Assembly (NCBI GenBank): GCA_031291325.1
Contig: JARLJG010000020.1
Coordinates: forward strand, 1-64,000
Reading direction: 5' to 3'
DNA: 64,000 nt
Source: Burkholderiaceae bacterium
Lineage (GTDB): Bacteria; Pseudomonadota; Gammaproteobacteria; Burkholderiales; Burkholderiaceae_D
Notes under the pieces: model-generated
Seen by the model: the letters and a program-made list of their open reading frames with translations, nothing else
Database searches by the model: none
What the model was told of the DNA's origin: nothing
In this document: one piece after another, positions 49,926 to 59,000 of the stretch
Layout of the letters: each line of letters starts with the position of its first letter
Numbering within the stretch: the first letter of the stretch is position 1
Program-made: the position numbers and the translations under genes

Positions 49926-50294
49926 ATGGCTGAAGTACCCGCAACTGCGACGGTGGCGCGTCCATCCGTATTGTCCTTGCCGATCAAGGAAAAAGCGGCC
50001 TTGTATGCCGCTTACATGCCGTTCCTGCAGAACGGCGGGATTTTCGTGCCCACTACCAAGCCGTACAAGATCGGCGACGAAATTTATTTGATTCTGACGC
50101 TGATGGAGGACGCCGCCAAATATCCGATCGCCGGAAAAATCGCGTGGATTACTCCGGCCGGCGCGAACAATAGCAAGGCGCAAGGGATCGGCGTTCATTT
50201 TTCCGCCGATGAAAGCGGTCGCCGGGTCAAGCAGCGGATCGAAGAAATTCTCGGTGCCGCACTGGGTTCGTCGCGCGCCACGCACACGTTGTAA
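49926..50294 (+). CDS. PilZ-domain protein
   Basis: The 122-residue protein is PilZ-like (VLSLPIKEKAALYAAYMPF, GGIFVPTTKPYKIGDEI, IAGKIAWITPAG, GIGVHF). Several c-di-GMP-binding arginines (RxxxR) are not seen, as in type IV pilus PilZ proteins, which do not bind the nucleotide. The position after holB is the one usual for pilZ in beta- and gammaproteobacteria. Confidence 0.88.
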   Translation: MAEVPATATVARPSVLSLPIKEKAALYAAYMPFLQNGGIFVPTTKPYKIGDEIYLILTLMEDAAKYPIAGKIAWITPAGANNSKAQGIGVHFSADESGRRVKQRIEEILGAALGSSRATHTL

Positions 50295-50316
50295 CCGTTT
50301 TCTTATCGTTAATTCA

Positions 50317-50814
50317 ATGCCGCCATTGCACCGCCTTGCCCGTTTCGACGACTTGCCAGCCATCGTCGCCATTTACAACAGCACCATTGCATCGCGCCAA
50401 GTCACTGCCGATACCGAGCCGATCAGCGTCGAGTCGCGGCACGCCTGGTTTGCCGAGCATACGCCCGAGCGTAGGCCCTTGTGGGTGATCGAAACCGACG
50501 GCCAAGTGACCGGCTGGCTGTCGTACTCCAACTTTTACGGGCGTCCGGCTTACTCGGCAACTGCCGAATTGTCGATTTACCTGCACGAACAGGCGCGCGG
50601 CAAAGGCTTGGGGCGCTATTTCCTGGAACAGGCGATTGCCCATGCGCCGCAGATCGGCATCCACACCTTGCTGGGCTTCATTTTCGGCCACAATGAACCG
50701 AGCCTCAAGTTGTTTGAAGCATTTGCCTTCGAGCGGTGGGCGACGATGCCGCGCGTGGCCACCTTGGACGGCATCGAGCGCGACTTGATTATTCTCGGCA
50801 AGCGCGTTGCTTGA
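50317..50814 (+). CDS. GNAT-family acetyltransferase (phosphinothricin acetyltransferase-like)
   Basis: The 165-residue protein has the Pat/Bar pattern: DLPAIVAIYNSTIASRQVT, GWLSYSNFYGRPAYS, a motif A with EQARGKGLGRYFLEQAI, and GFIFGHNEPSLKLFEAFAFE. Members acetylate amino acid analogues such as phosphinothricin or methionine sulfoximine. The ATG at 50317 matches the domain start; an in-frame extension overlaps the previous gene. Confidence 0.87.
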   Translation: MPPLHRLARFDDLPAIVAIYNSTIASRQVTADTEPISVESRHAWFAEHTPERRPLWVIETDGQVTGWLSYSNFYGRPAYSATAELSIYLHEQARGKGLGRYFLEQAIAHAPQIGIHTLLGFIFGHNEPSLKLFEAFAFERWATMPRVATLDGIERDLIILGKRVA

Positions 50815-50865
50815 TGGATGAACGGTTTGCTGCAAGCGTGCGCTTCCCGGCGTACAATGCCGGCC

Positions 50866-51660
50866 ATGTATATCGACTCCCATTGCCATATCGATTTTCC
50901 AGAACTCGCGGCGCGACTGCCTGAGGTTCTCGGCAAAATGCAAGAGAACCATGTCAGCCACGCGTTGTGCGTGTCGGTGGATTTGCCGGACTTTCCACGG
51001 GTGCTGGAGTTGGCGGAAAAATATCCGCATATCTACGCATCGGTCGGCGTGCATCCCGATTACGAAAATACGCCGGAACCGACGGTCGACGAATTGGTGC
51101 GCCTGTCGCAACATCCGAAAATCGTCGCCATCGGCGAAACCGGCCTGGACTATTACCGCCTGCAGGGCGATCTGGAATGGCAGCGCGAACGTTTTCGCGT
51201 GCATATCCGCGCCTCGCGCGCGACCGGCAAGCCGCTGATAATCCATACTCGCGCGGCTGCCGACGACACCCTGCGCCTGCTGCGCGAGGAAGGCGCCGGC
51301 AGCGATGCCGGTGGCGCGGCAGGGGTCATGCATTGCTTTACCGAGTCGCTGGAGGTTGCCCAGGCCGCCATCGAGATGGGATTTTATATCTCGTTTTCCG
51401 GAATCGTTACCTTCAAGAGCGCCAGGCAATTGCAGGAAGTGGCGCAAGCGGTGCCGCTCGAACGCATGCTGATCGAAACCGACGCGCCGTATCTGGCGCC
51501 CGTGCCGCATCGGGGCAAAATGAACGAACCTGGCTTGGTCATGCATGTGGCTGAATTTCTGGCGAAGTTGAAGGGCCTGCCGTTAGACGTCGTGGCGCGG
51601 CAGACCAGTGAAAATTTCTTTGATCTATTTCGCATCGAAGAGGGAAACCGTGCTCTATAG
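50866..51660 (+). CDS. TatD-family metal-dependent hydrolase
   Basis: The 264-residue protein shows all metal ligands of the family: DSHCHID, IGETGLD, PLIIHTRAA, MHCFTES and IETDAPYLAPVPHRG. TatD-type enzymes are metal-dependent nucleases. The ATG at 50866 directly precedes YIDSHCHID; the upstream extension adds residues with no homology. In many betaproteobacteria this gene follows the holB/pilZ group. Confidence 0.9.
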   Translation: MYIDSHCHIDFPELAARLPEVLGKMQENHVSHALCVSVDLPDFPRVLELAEKYPHIYASVGVHPDYENTPEPTVDELVRLSQHPKIVAIGETGLDYYRLQGDLEWQRERFRVHIRASRATGKPLIIHTRAAADDTLRLLREEGAGSDAGGAAGVMHCFTESLEVAQAAIEMGFYISFSGIVTFKSARQLQEVAQAVPLERMLIETDAPYLAPVPHRGKMNEPGLVMHVAEFLAKLKGLPLDVVARQTSENFFDLFRIEEGNRAL

Positions 51661-52318
51661 CGTGCTTTGCGCCGGTTCGCAGCACGTGCTGCGGCTCTTT
51701 CTCTTGCTGTTTGCGCTGATTTCTTGCGCGCCTATTGCGGTGGCGGACGATGCCGGCGATTTCTTTTTCACCATCGAACGCAACAACGGCTATATGCTTG
51801 GAACAATGCTGGCGCGCGGCGTCGATCCGAATTTGAAAGAGCCAAAGCGGGGCGACCCTGGCCTGGTGCTGGCCTTGCGCGAGCATGCAATGAAATCATT
51901 CGCGGTGTTGCTCAACGCGCCGAAAATCGATCTGGAAGCGCAGTCGAACAATGGCGACACGGCATTGATGATCGCCAGTTATACCGGTAATCTCGATGCT
52001 GTGACCGCATTGCTGGACAAGGATGCAGAGGTCAACCGGCCCGGATGGACTGCGCTGCATTATGCGGCGACCATCGGGGATTGCGCCATCGTCAAGCTCT
52101 TGCTGGATCGGTTCGCCTATATCGACGCCGAATCGCCGAACAAAACCACCCCGATCATGATGGCGGCCCGCAGCGGCCAGCGCGCGGCGGTCAAACTACT
52201 GATGGAGGAGGGTGCCGACATCAGCCTCAAGAACGAACAGGGACTGAGCGCGACGGATTTTGCGATTAAAGGCGGTTACCGGGAAATCGCCGAAATGCTG
52301 CAATCCAAGAAACATTGA
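51650..52318 (+). CDS. Exported ankyrin-repeat protein
   Basis: The 222-residue protein has a signal peptide (about 1-32: LRLFLLLFALISCAPIAVA) and four to five ankyrin repeats (GDTALMIASYTGNLDAVTAL, GWTALHYAATIGDCAIVKLL, KTTPIMMAARSGQ, GLSATDFAIKGG). It probably works in the periplasm as a protein-binding scaffold. The GTG at 51650 has GAAGAGGGA at 51637-51645 and overlaps the end of tatD; this start places the signal peptide correctly. Confidence 0.85.
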   Translation: MLYSVLCAGSQHVLRLFLLLFALISCAPIAVADDAGDFFFTIERNNGYMLGTMLARGVDPNLKEPKRGDPGLVLALREHAMKSFAVLLNAPKIDLEAQSNNGDTALMIASYTGNLDAVTALLDKDAEVNRPGWTALHYAATIGDCAIVKLLLDRFAYIDAESPNKTTPIMMAARSGQRAAVKLLMEEGADISLKNEQGLSATDFAIKGGYREIAEMLQSKKH

Positions 52319-52682
52319 TTTTGGGCAATTAAAGTTTCAATATCGTAAGGATACAAGCATGTAATGGCAGAGATCAATGCACTTGCCATGTCTTAAATTT
52401 AGTTAATGATCTTTGATATTCGATTGCCAGATTTTGCGAATGATTAGAATAGCCCTCAAGACGCTAGGCGACACCAATATCTGCAATTTTGCGTTTTTGT
52501 TTCGCAATTTGACTGTTACACTGAATAGCCTTTTTGTTGCATTATTCAATTTGCGTCGTTTGGATTGCATCGTATAGATCGTGTTGGTTAAAGCGGCGTG
52601 CCTGCGTCGGTTTCCTGAGCGAAACGAGAGCAAGGAAGAATACTGCAGAAGGTTTGTTGGACTTGTCTAGCTGGGGGAAATC
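52319..52682. other. AT-rich intergenic region before the LuxR gene
   Basis: This 364-bp region is AT-rich compared with its surroundings and has no convincing gene on either strand. It should hold the luxR promoter. A lux-box-like palindrome was not identified. Confidence 0.4.
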
Positions 52683-53402
52683 ATGAAATCATGGCAAGAA
52701 GACCATCTCAATTCGTTGCTGGCCATTGAATCTGAACAAGAATTATTCAATGAAATTGCCATACTCGCCAAAGATATGGGATTCGATTATTGCGCCTATG
52801 GCATTCAAATGTCGGTGCCGATTTCGCGGCCATTTGTCGCCTCGTTCAATAATTTCTCGAAGGACTGGCAAGTCTGTCAGCAGGAATACACTCCCTACAT
52901 GGATGCGGAATCTGCCCCGCAGCCGGACATCAAGACGCCGCACGACAGCTTGATTGCGCTCAACGAAGTGTTCGTCGACGCTCCTGAGTTGTGGAACGAA
53001 GCGCGCACGCAAGGCTTGCATTACGGATGGACCCAATTTTCGCGCGATGCCAGCGGGTCGGTCGGCATGCTGACGTTGGCGCGCACGGTCGCGCATATGA
53101 GCGAATACGAGTTATTCGAAAACAAGATGAAGATGGTGTGGCTGGCGCAGTTTTCACATGCGACCATGTCGCGCCTGCTGGTTCCCAAGTATGCGCCCGA
53201 GACCTTGATTACCATGACCCTGCGGGAAAAGGAAGTCTTGCGCTGGACCGCCGAGGGCAAAACCGCCTACGAAATCGGGCAAATCCTGGACGTTTCCGAA
53301 CGTACCGTCAATTTTCACATCAACAACGTGGTGACCAAGCTGGGCGCGTCGAACAAGACGCAGGCGGCGGTCAAGGCTGCGACGCTGGGCATGCTGGCTT
53401 GA
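52683..53402 (+). CDS. LuxR-family solo regulator with autoinducer-binding-type domain
   Basis: The 239-residue protein has an N-terminal autoinducer-binding-like domain (ending SGSVGMLTLAR) and a C-terminal LuxR HTH (LTLREKEVLRWTAEGKTAYEIG, VSERTVNFHINNVVTKLGA). W62 lies in the signal site, but the usual Asp-Pro is replaced by DAESAP and the Tyr of the W/Y pair is absent, so ligand specificity may differ from standard acyl-homoserine lactones. No luxI homologue is in the window, so it is a solo. GGGGGAAA lies upstream of the ATG. Confidence 0.86.
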   Translation: MKSWQEDHLNSLLAIESEQELFNEIAILAKDMGFDYCAYGIQMSVPISRPFVASFNNFSKDWQVCQQEYTPYMDAESAPQPDIKTPHDSLIALNEVFVDAPELWNEARTQGLHYGWTQFSRDASGSVGMLTLARTVAHMSEYELFENKMKMVWLAQFSHATMSRLLVPKYAPETLITMTLREKEVLRWTAEGKTAYEIGQILDVSERTVNFHINNVVTKLGASNKTQAAVKAATLGMLA

Positions 53403-53453
53403 CGCTTATTGCATCGGGTGTGTGATTCAAAGTCGGGAGGAACTATCATTATT

Positions 53454-53543
53454 CCTCCGTCGTTCCCGCGAAGGCGGGAACCCATAGTGAGCCGCCTCGG
53501 GCGAATTCCCTATGGATCCCCGCCTTCGCGGGGACGACGGAGG
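53454..53543. repeat. 90-bp composite palindromic (REP/BIME-like) element
   Basis: The ends CCTCCGTCGT (53454-53463) and ACGACGGAGG (53534-53543) are exact inverted repeats. Inside are two hairpins (TCCCGC-GAAG-GCGGGA and CCCCGC-CTTC-GCGGGG) and a CCCATAG/CTATGG pair. It looks like a mobile intergenic repeat family found in many proteobacteria. Confidence 0.8.
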
Positions 53544-53672
53544 GTTGTGCTGGCGTCTCCACCCACAAAATACTCGGATGAACCAAATTTCTTGGGCTTG
53601 ATGGGAAAAATATTCAAGTTCGCAGCCTGTATCACACTTGGCATACTCCCTCAGCCTACGCGGCCCGCCCCG

Positions 53673-53698
53673 CCCCTCTCCCGCTTGCGGGCGAGGGG
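53673..53698. repeat. Second hairpin repeat
   Basis: CCCCTCTCCCGC (53673-53684) pairs with GCGGGCGAGGGG (53687-53698) with one mismatch. It is a different repeat class from the composite element. Confidence 0.65.
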
Positions 53699-53733
53699 TG
53701 ACGTACGCCACTTCAAGATGTGGGTAACGATTA

Positions 53734-53757
53734 GCGCCTTCGCGGGAACGACGGAGG
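53734..53757. repeat. Half copy of the composite repeat
   Basis: CGCCTTCGCGGGAACGACGG and its end match the right half of the 53454-53543 element. It suggests a deleted or incomplete second copy. Confidence 0.6.
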
Positions 53758-53802
53758 TTTTTTACATTGAGTTGATATTTCCCGCACCGTTTGAATTACA
53801 CC

Positions 53803-54339
53803 CTATTGCGTCAACGCCTTGATTTTTTCCTGTGTCTTGGCGTCGAGCTTGGGCCACATCTTGGCAAATTTTGCGCCGTTTTGCAGCAGGATCGTTTGCT
53901 CGGGTGTGGGTGCAGGGGCAACTGTGGTATTTGGGGCGGCGACCACGACCGGCGCCGGAATGCGCGGATAACCCAAAGCCGCCTGCCCGCCTAGCACCAG
54001 CAGGGAACTGCATAAGGAAATCGCGCCGGCTGCGCCGATCCAGCGCCAGGGCAGGGCGATTTTCTCCGGTGTGGCGGTCTTTATACTGGCGGCGCTCGGC
54101 TCTTCGACGGTTTGTCCCATCTGCAGCAGCAATTTCTTGACCCGATCGCCAGCTTCGATCAAGTGCGTGGTTTGCTCCTTGAGCTGGTCGGCTGCGCCTT
54201 GCAGATTGGCAATGTGTTGTTCCACGCATTCCGCCAAGACCGCTTCATTCAACGCCACCAGCGCAAAGATCGGGTCGCCGGTGTCGATCTTGATGCCGGT
54301 CTTGTCGAATACCAGGGTCCTTAGCTTGTTGAGATCCAT
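53803..54339 (-). CDS. Conjugal transfer protein TraM-like (IncP type)
   Basis: The 178-residue protein starts MDLNKLRTLVFDKTGIKIDT and carries one membrane segment (about 100-120). Its helical N-terminal part and the partnership with a TraL-like ATPase match IncP TraM. The C-terminal part is Pro/Ala-rich then helical. It lies 10 bp after the traL-like gene on the same strand. No relaxase, oriT or mating pore genes are in the window. The function outside conjugation is not known. Confidence 0.65.
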   Translation of the reverse strand: MDLNKLRTLVFDKTGIKIDTGDPIFALVALNEAVLAECVEQHIANLQGAADQLKEQTTHLIEAGDRVKKLLLQMGQTVEEPSAASIKTATPEKIALPWRWIGAAGAISLCSSLLVLGGQAALGYPRIPAPVVVAAPNTTVAPAPTPEQTILLQNGAKFAKMWPKLDAKTQEKIKALTQ

Positions 54340-54349
54340 GCAGCAGCCC

Positions 54350-55078
54350 TCACCAGTCGACTTCGTCGAGCTGCGCGAAAATATCGCGGTAGACGACTTT
54401 GATGCGTTGTTTTTCCATGATGTTGAACTTGTCGCTTTGCATGACTTCGTCCAGCGTCAGGCGCGCGGTATTCATCTTCTTGATGTCGGCGCCGAAGGTG
54501 TCCGAATTGCGTTGAGCCAGTTTGATGCGGCCTTTGACCTTGTCGCTATGGTCGTTGAAGCTTTGCGAGTCGATAAACGCCTTGCCGCTCGGCGTTTGCA
54601 GCAAGCCGAAGTATTCGTTTTCCCACAGGATCAGCGGAACCGGCGTCGACATGGCAGTCGAAATGAAACCGGACGCCGTGTCGTGCAAGGTGTCGCCGCC
54701 ACCGACGATGCTGTGGATATAGACGGTGCGATTGGATTCGCGCAGCAATTCGAAGCAGGCATTTTCGATCAGATATGCCATCAAGGGCGAGAAGGTATTG
54801 GCGCCATTGTCGATCACGCAATTGCCATCGGATTCCAGGATGTCCAGCATCAACGCATCGAAACGCTTGGGGTCGATGGTGCGCGCATCCGTCATTACCG
54901 GCACGTGCTTGACATTCATCGCCTTGTAGCGGGAAAAGGTCGTGTTTTCTTGATCGGTATCGTAGCAACGCAAAAATTCCGGGTTCTTGCTTTTCATCCA
55001 TTGCGCAATGATCGATGAGATAAAAGTTTTTCCGATTCCGCCTTTGCCCTGCAGAATGAAATGAACGGTGTTTTGCAT
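54350..55078 (-). CDS. TraL-like ParA-family ATPase (IncP type)
   Basis: The 242-residue protein (RP4 TraL is 241) starts with a deviant Walker A (HFILQGKGGIGKTF) as in TraL/ParA/MinD ATPases, followed by CYDTDQENTTFSRY and a conserved DNGANTFSPLMAYL. The ATG at 55078 is preferred over a TTG at 55105. In RP4, TraL lies in the Tra1 relaxosome region with TraM and is of unclear function. Here the pair stands alone beside repeats and a pseudouridine synthase gene, so it may be a plasmid or ICE remnant or a domesticated system. Confidence 0.75.
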   Translation of the reverse strand: MQNTVHFILQGKGGIGKTFISSIIAQWMKSKNPEFLRCYDTDQENTTFSRYKAMNVKHVPVMTDARTIDPKRFDALMLDILESDGNCVIDNGANTFSPLMAYLIENACFELLRESNRTVYIHSIVGGGDTLHDTASGFISTAMSTPVPLILWENEYFGLLQTPSGKAFIDSQSFNDHSDKVKGRIKLAQRNSDTFGADIKKMNTARLTLDEVMQSDKFNIMEKQRIKVVYRDIFAQLDEVDW

Positions 55079-55283
55079 GTGAATATCCGTATTCGACGAT
55101 TCCAAGAAGATTGTGTCAGATTTTAATCTGGCGCCCGTGGTCGCGGTACACTTTTCGTGAATAAAAATTGCGGTTTGATAATTTATTCCGGGTTGAGCGA
55201 ATTCCTGAGCGAATTGCGCAGGAATTGCGCAATACTTCGGACAACATGTTTAGAATGCATTAACGAATCGAAAAAGGCGTCTT

Positions 55284-55997
55284 ATGTCCGAATCAACCCG
55301 CCTGCTGAAGCGGCTCGCAGACCAACTACCCTGTTCCCGTAGCGAAGCGGAGCAATATATCGTCGGTGGCTGGGTTAGCGTGGATGGCAGCGTGGTCGAA
55401 GCGCCGGGTTTTCGCGTGCAAGCGCAACAGACCGTCGCCTTATCCGAAAACGCCAGCCTGGAAGCGCTTGCGCCGGTTACCATTCTCTTGCACAAGCCCG
55501 CCGAGGTCGATGCTGCAGAGGCGTTGGAATTGGTCGTTGCCGAAAACCGGCTGGCGGACGATCGTTCCGGCCTTCGTTTCCTGCAGCGTCATCGCCACGA
55601 ATTGCATTCGACCATACCGTTGGAAAAGACCGCCAGCGGTTTGCTGGCGCTGACCCAGGATTGGCATGTCAACCGCAAACTGGTGGAAGACGGCGCCCGG
55701 GTCGAAACCGAATACGTGGTCGAGGTGGCCGGCGAATTGGCGCCGGATGGATTGGCCGCGCTCAATAGCGGCTTGAGTTACAACGGCAGCCGCCCAGCCG
55801 CGATCAAGGTCAGCTGGCAAAACGAGACGCGCTTGCGCTTTGCCATCAAAGGCGTGCAAGCCGGACAGATCGAGCATCTGTGCAAAGTGGTCGGATTGAC
55901 GGTATTGTCTGTCAAACGCATTCGTATCGGGCGCGTGCCGATGGCGGCGTTGCCGGTTGGACAATGGCGTTATCTGCTTGGCTATGAGCGTTTTTGA
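55284..55997 (+). CDS. RsuA/RluF-type pseudouridine synthase homologue with altered active site
   Basis: The 237-residue protein has an N-terminal S4 RNA-binding domain (LLKRLADQLPCSRSEAEQYI, about 5-55) and a catalytic-fold domain ending SVKRIRIGRVPMAALPVGQW, typical of RsuA/RluB/RluF enzymes. The key GRLDxxTxGL motif reads IPLEKTASGLLAL, placing E114 where the catalytic Asp belongs and losing the Arg; the NKP motif reads HKPAEVD. It may therefore bind RNA without catalysis, or use Glu. Its start is ATG at 55284. Confidence 0.82.
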   Translation: MSESTRLLKRLADQLPCSRSEAEQYIVGGWVSVDGSVVEAPGFRVQAQQTVALSENASLEALAPVTILLHKPAEVDAAEALELVVAENRLADDRSGLRFLQRHRHELHSTIPLEKTASGLLALTQDWHVNRKLVEDGARVETEYVVEVAGELAPDGLAALNSGLSYNGSRPAAIKVSWQNETRLRFAIKGVQAGQIEHLCKVVGLTVLSVKRIRIGRVPMAALPVGQWRYLLGYERF

Positions 55998-56057
55998 AAC
56001 GCGCTTTTCCCGCATAGGCGGCCGGCGTTCCGCGCCAGCAGGGACCTGGAGGCGTAG

Positions 56058-59000
56058 ATGATGGCAGTCGTCGGCACCAAAGACACAGTCAAGTGGTTGG
56101 CAGGCGTGGCGGGATTGGCTGTGATCTATTACGCTGCCGCGCGCCTGGGCTTGCTGTTCGCCTTTGCGAGCATCAATGCATCGTCGGTCTGGCCGCCTTC
56201 GGGCATCGCGCTGGCGGCGATTTTGTTGTTCGGATTTCGTCTGTGGCCGGGCATTTTCATCGGCGCATTTGCGGCCAATATTGCGGTTTTCATTGCCAAT
56301 CACGTTGCCGGCAGCTTGACCACTTTCATCGTTTCGTTGGCGATTGCAAGTGGTAATACGCTCGAAGCCGTGGTATGCGCATTGCTGGTTCGCTATCTGA
56401 TAGGCCGCCCGCTCGGCCTTGCGAAGCCGACCGATATCTACAAATTCGTGCTGACCGCTGTGCTCGCCGCAGCCCTCAGCGCCGGCATCGGCGCCGCCAG
56501 CTTGCGTCTGGGGCAGATCGCGCCGCCAGGCATCGCGTCGTGGACAATTGCCAGCATCTGGTGGGTCGGCGACACGTCGGGCATATTCGTGGTGACGCCC
56601 CTGCTGTTGGCGTGGGGGCGCGGCGCGTTGCCGCGGCCGTCCGTCCGATCCGCGATCGTCGTTGCCGCGTCGGCGCTGGTGACGGGGCTGATACTTGCGC
56701 TCATCTTCGGGCAGCATTTTGCTGCCGACGGCAGCAACCGTTGGTTAGCCTATCTGCTGCTGCCGTGCATAGGCTGGGCAGCCTATCGTTATGGTCAACG
56801 CGGCGTGACGCTGGTGGTGGCGGCGGTGGCCGGGACGGCGGTGTGGGCCACCACGCGCGGCCTGGGGCCATTTGCCTGCGGCACCTTGCACGATTCCCTG
56901 ATTACGCTGGAAATATTCATTGCCATATGCAGTGTGGTCGGCATCGTGCTGGCCGCCGATATTAGCGAGAGAATCCGCATTCAACGCAGTTCTTCATCTG
57001 GCAAGCATGCGCAATCGCTGTTGCACTGGGCCAGCATGTTCGTGTTTCTGGGTATGACGATTGCGGCCTGGCACTTCATTTCCATAAGCACCGAACGACG
57101 TGCCGAGGATCGTTTCAATTTCATCGCGAACGACGTCAAGCAACGCATCGACGAACGCATGAATGCCTATGAGGGACTGTTGCATGCCGGGCAGGGGCTG
57201 TTCAGCGCGTCGTCAGGCGTGGAGCGCGGCGAATGGACGCAGTTTGTCGAGCATTTGAGGATCGATCGGGATTTCCCTGGCGTGCTCGGCATGGGCTACG
57301 GAAAGCGGATCGGTGCGGGCGAGATCTCTGCGCTTGTAGCCGATGCGCGCGCGGATGGCTTGAAAGATTTTCATGTCTGGCCGCCAGGCGAGCGGGAAGA
57401 ATACGTCCCGGTATTCTACACTGAACCATTGTCGGCCAAGAACAGGCGGGCATTCGGCTACGACATGTTTTCCGAGCGGGTGCGGCACGCCGCAATGATC
57501 AAGGCCAGGGATAGCGGCGATGCGGCGATTTCCGGGAAAGTCACGTTGGCGCAGGAGGACAGTAACGACGCGCCGCCCGGATTTTTGATGTACGTGCCGG
57601 TGTATCGCAATGGCGCTGCCGTCTCCACGCGAGAGCAACGCATCGCGGCCCTGGAGGGGTACGTGTATTGCCCGTTCCGCATGAACGACTTGATGACCGG
57701 CATCATTGGCGGATCGTTGCCCGAAGTGGCGCTGCGAATTTATGACGGCGACAACGAAGACGATGCCGCGTTGATGTATGCCAGCGAACCCGGATCGGCG
57801 CATGGCATTGCCGACTACCCGAACGCTTTCACGTTGCGCAAATCGATCTCGGCAGTCAACGACGAGAAAAATTGGACTCTCAGGATCACCACGCTGCCGG
57901 CCTTCGAAGCGTCGATAGACCGGGATAAATCGCATATCGTCTTGATTGCCGGCGCCATGATAAGCCTGCTGTTTTTCGGTGTGGTCGGCAATTTGACCGC
58001 TACCCGCGACACCGCCAAGACGCTGGCCGACGAAATGACCGCCGCGCTGGAAGATACCAATCGCACCTTGCACCAATCCGAACAACGGTTTCGCCTGCTC
58101 ACTTCCAGGGTGAAGGACTATTCGATCCTGTTGCTCGATCCCAAAGGCATTGTGTTGACCTGGAACGAAGGCGCCGAGCGATTGACGGGCTACTCGGAAG
58201 GTGAAATTATCGGCCGCTCGTTTGTATGCTTTTACACGGACGAGGATATTGCGGCCGGCAAGCCGGAAAAAGTGCTCGAACATGCCAGACGCGCGGGGCA
58301 AGACGAAAGCACGGGCTGGCGCAAGCGCAAGGATGGCAGCATGTTTTTTGCCGATACGCTGATGACGGCACTGCGCGACGATCAACAACGACTGATCGGC
58401 TTTGCCAAGATCACGCGCGACATCACGCAGGAAAAGCGCGTCGAGCAAGAGTTGCGCAGCGCGATCGAACAGGCCGAATCGGCCAGCCGCGCCAAGAGCG
58501 AATTCGTCGCCAACATGAGCCACGAATTGCGCACGCCGATGAACGCCGTGCTGGGCATGACTTACCTGCTGGGAAGTTCCAGGCTGTCGTCCGATCAGCG
58601 CAAATACCTGGACATGATCCGCGCATCGGGGCAGTCCTTGCTCGATATCTTGAACGACATTCTGGATTTTTCGAAGATCGAAGCGGGGCGCATGGAATTG
58701 TCGAATGCCGAATTTCGCCTGGGCGATGTGCTCGACGCCATTGCAACCATCATGAGCGTCAATGCCGGCGAAAAGGACCTGGAATTGGCCATCGGCATCG
58801 AGGCCGCCGTGCCGCAGATGCTGGTCGGCGATGCGCTGCGGCTGCAGCAGATCATGATTAATCTGGTCGGCAATGCGATCAAGTTTACCGAGAGCGGCGA
58901 GGTCAGCGTGCTGGTCGACATCGCCGAGCGGACAGGCGATGTCGTGAAGCTGCGCTTGCGGGTCCGCGATACCGGCATCGGCATGAGTCCCGAGCAGCAG

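Larger units (their letters stand above)
53403..53802. other. Repeat-rich intergenic region
   Basis: No gene is credible here; the region consists of REP-like palindromic elements (53454-53543, 53673-53698 and a half copy at 53734-53757). Small open frames cross them and are rejected. Confidence 0.6.

Noticed and set aside
52403-52633. Minus-strand ORF before luxR
   Set aside because: Basic, low-complexity translation with no ribosome site in an AT-rich spacer; probably random.
53409-53822. 137-codon ORF across the palindromic repeats
   Set aside because: It runs through REP-like hairpins and has no domain.
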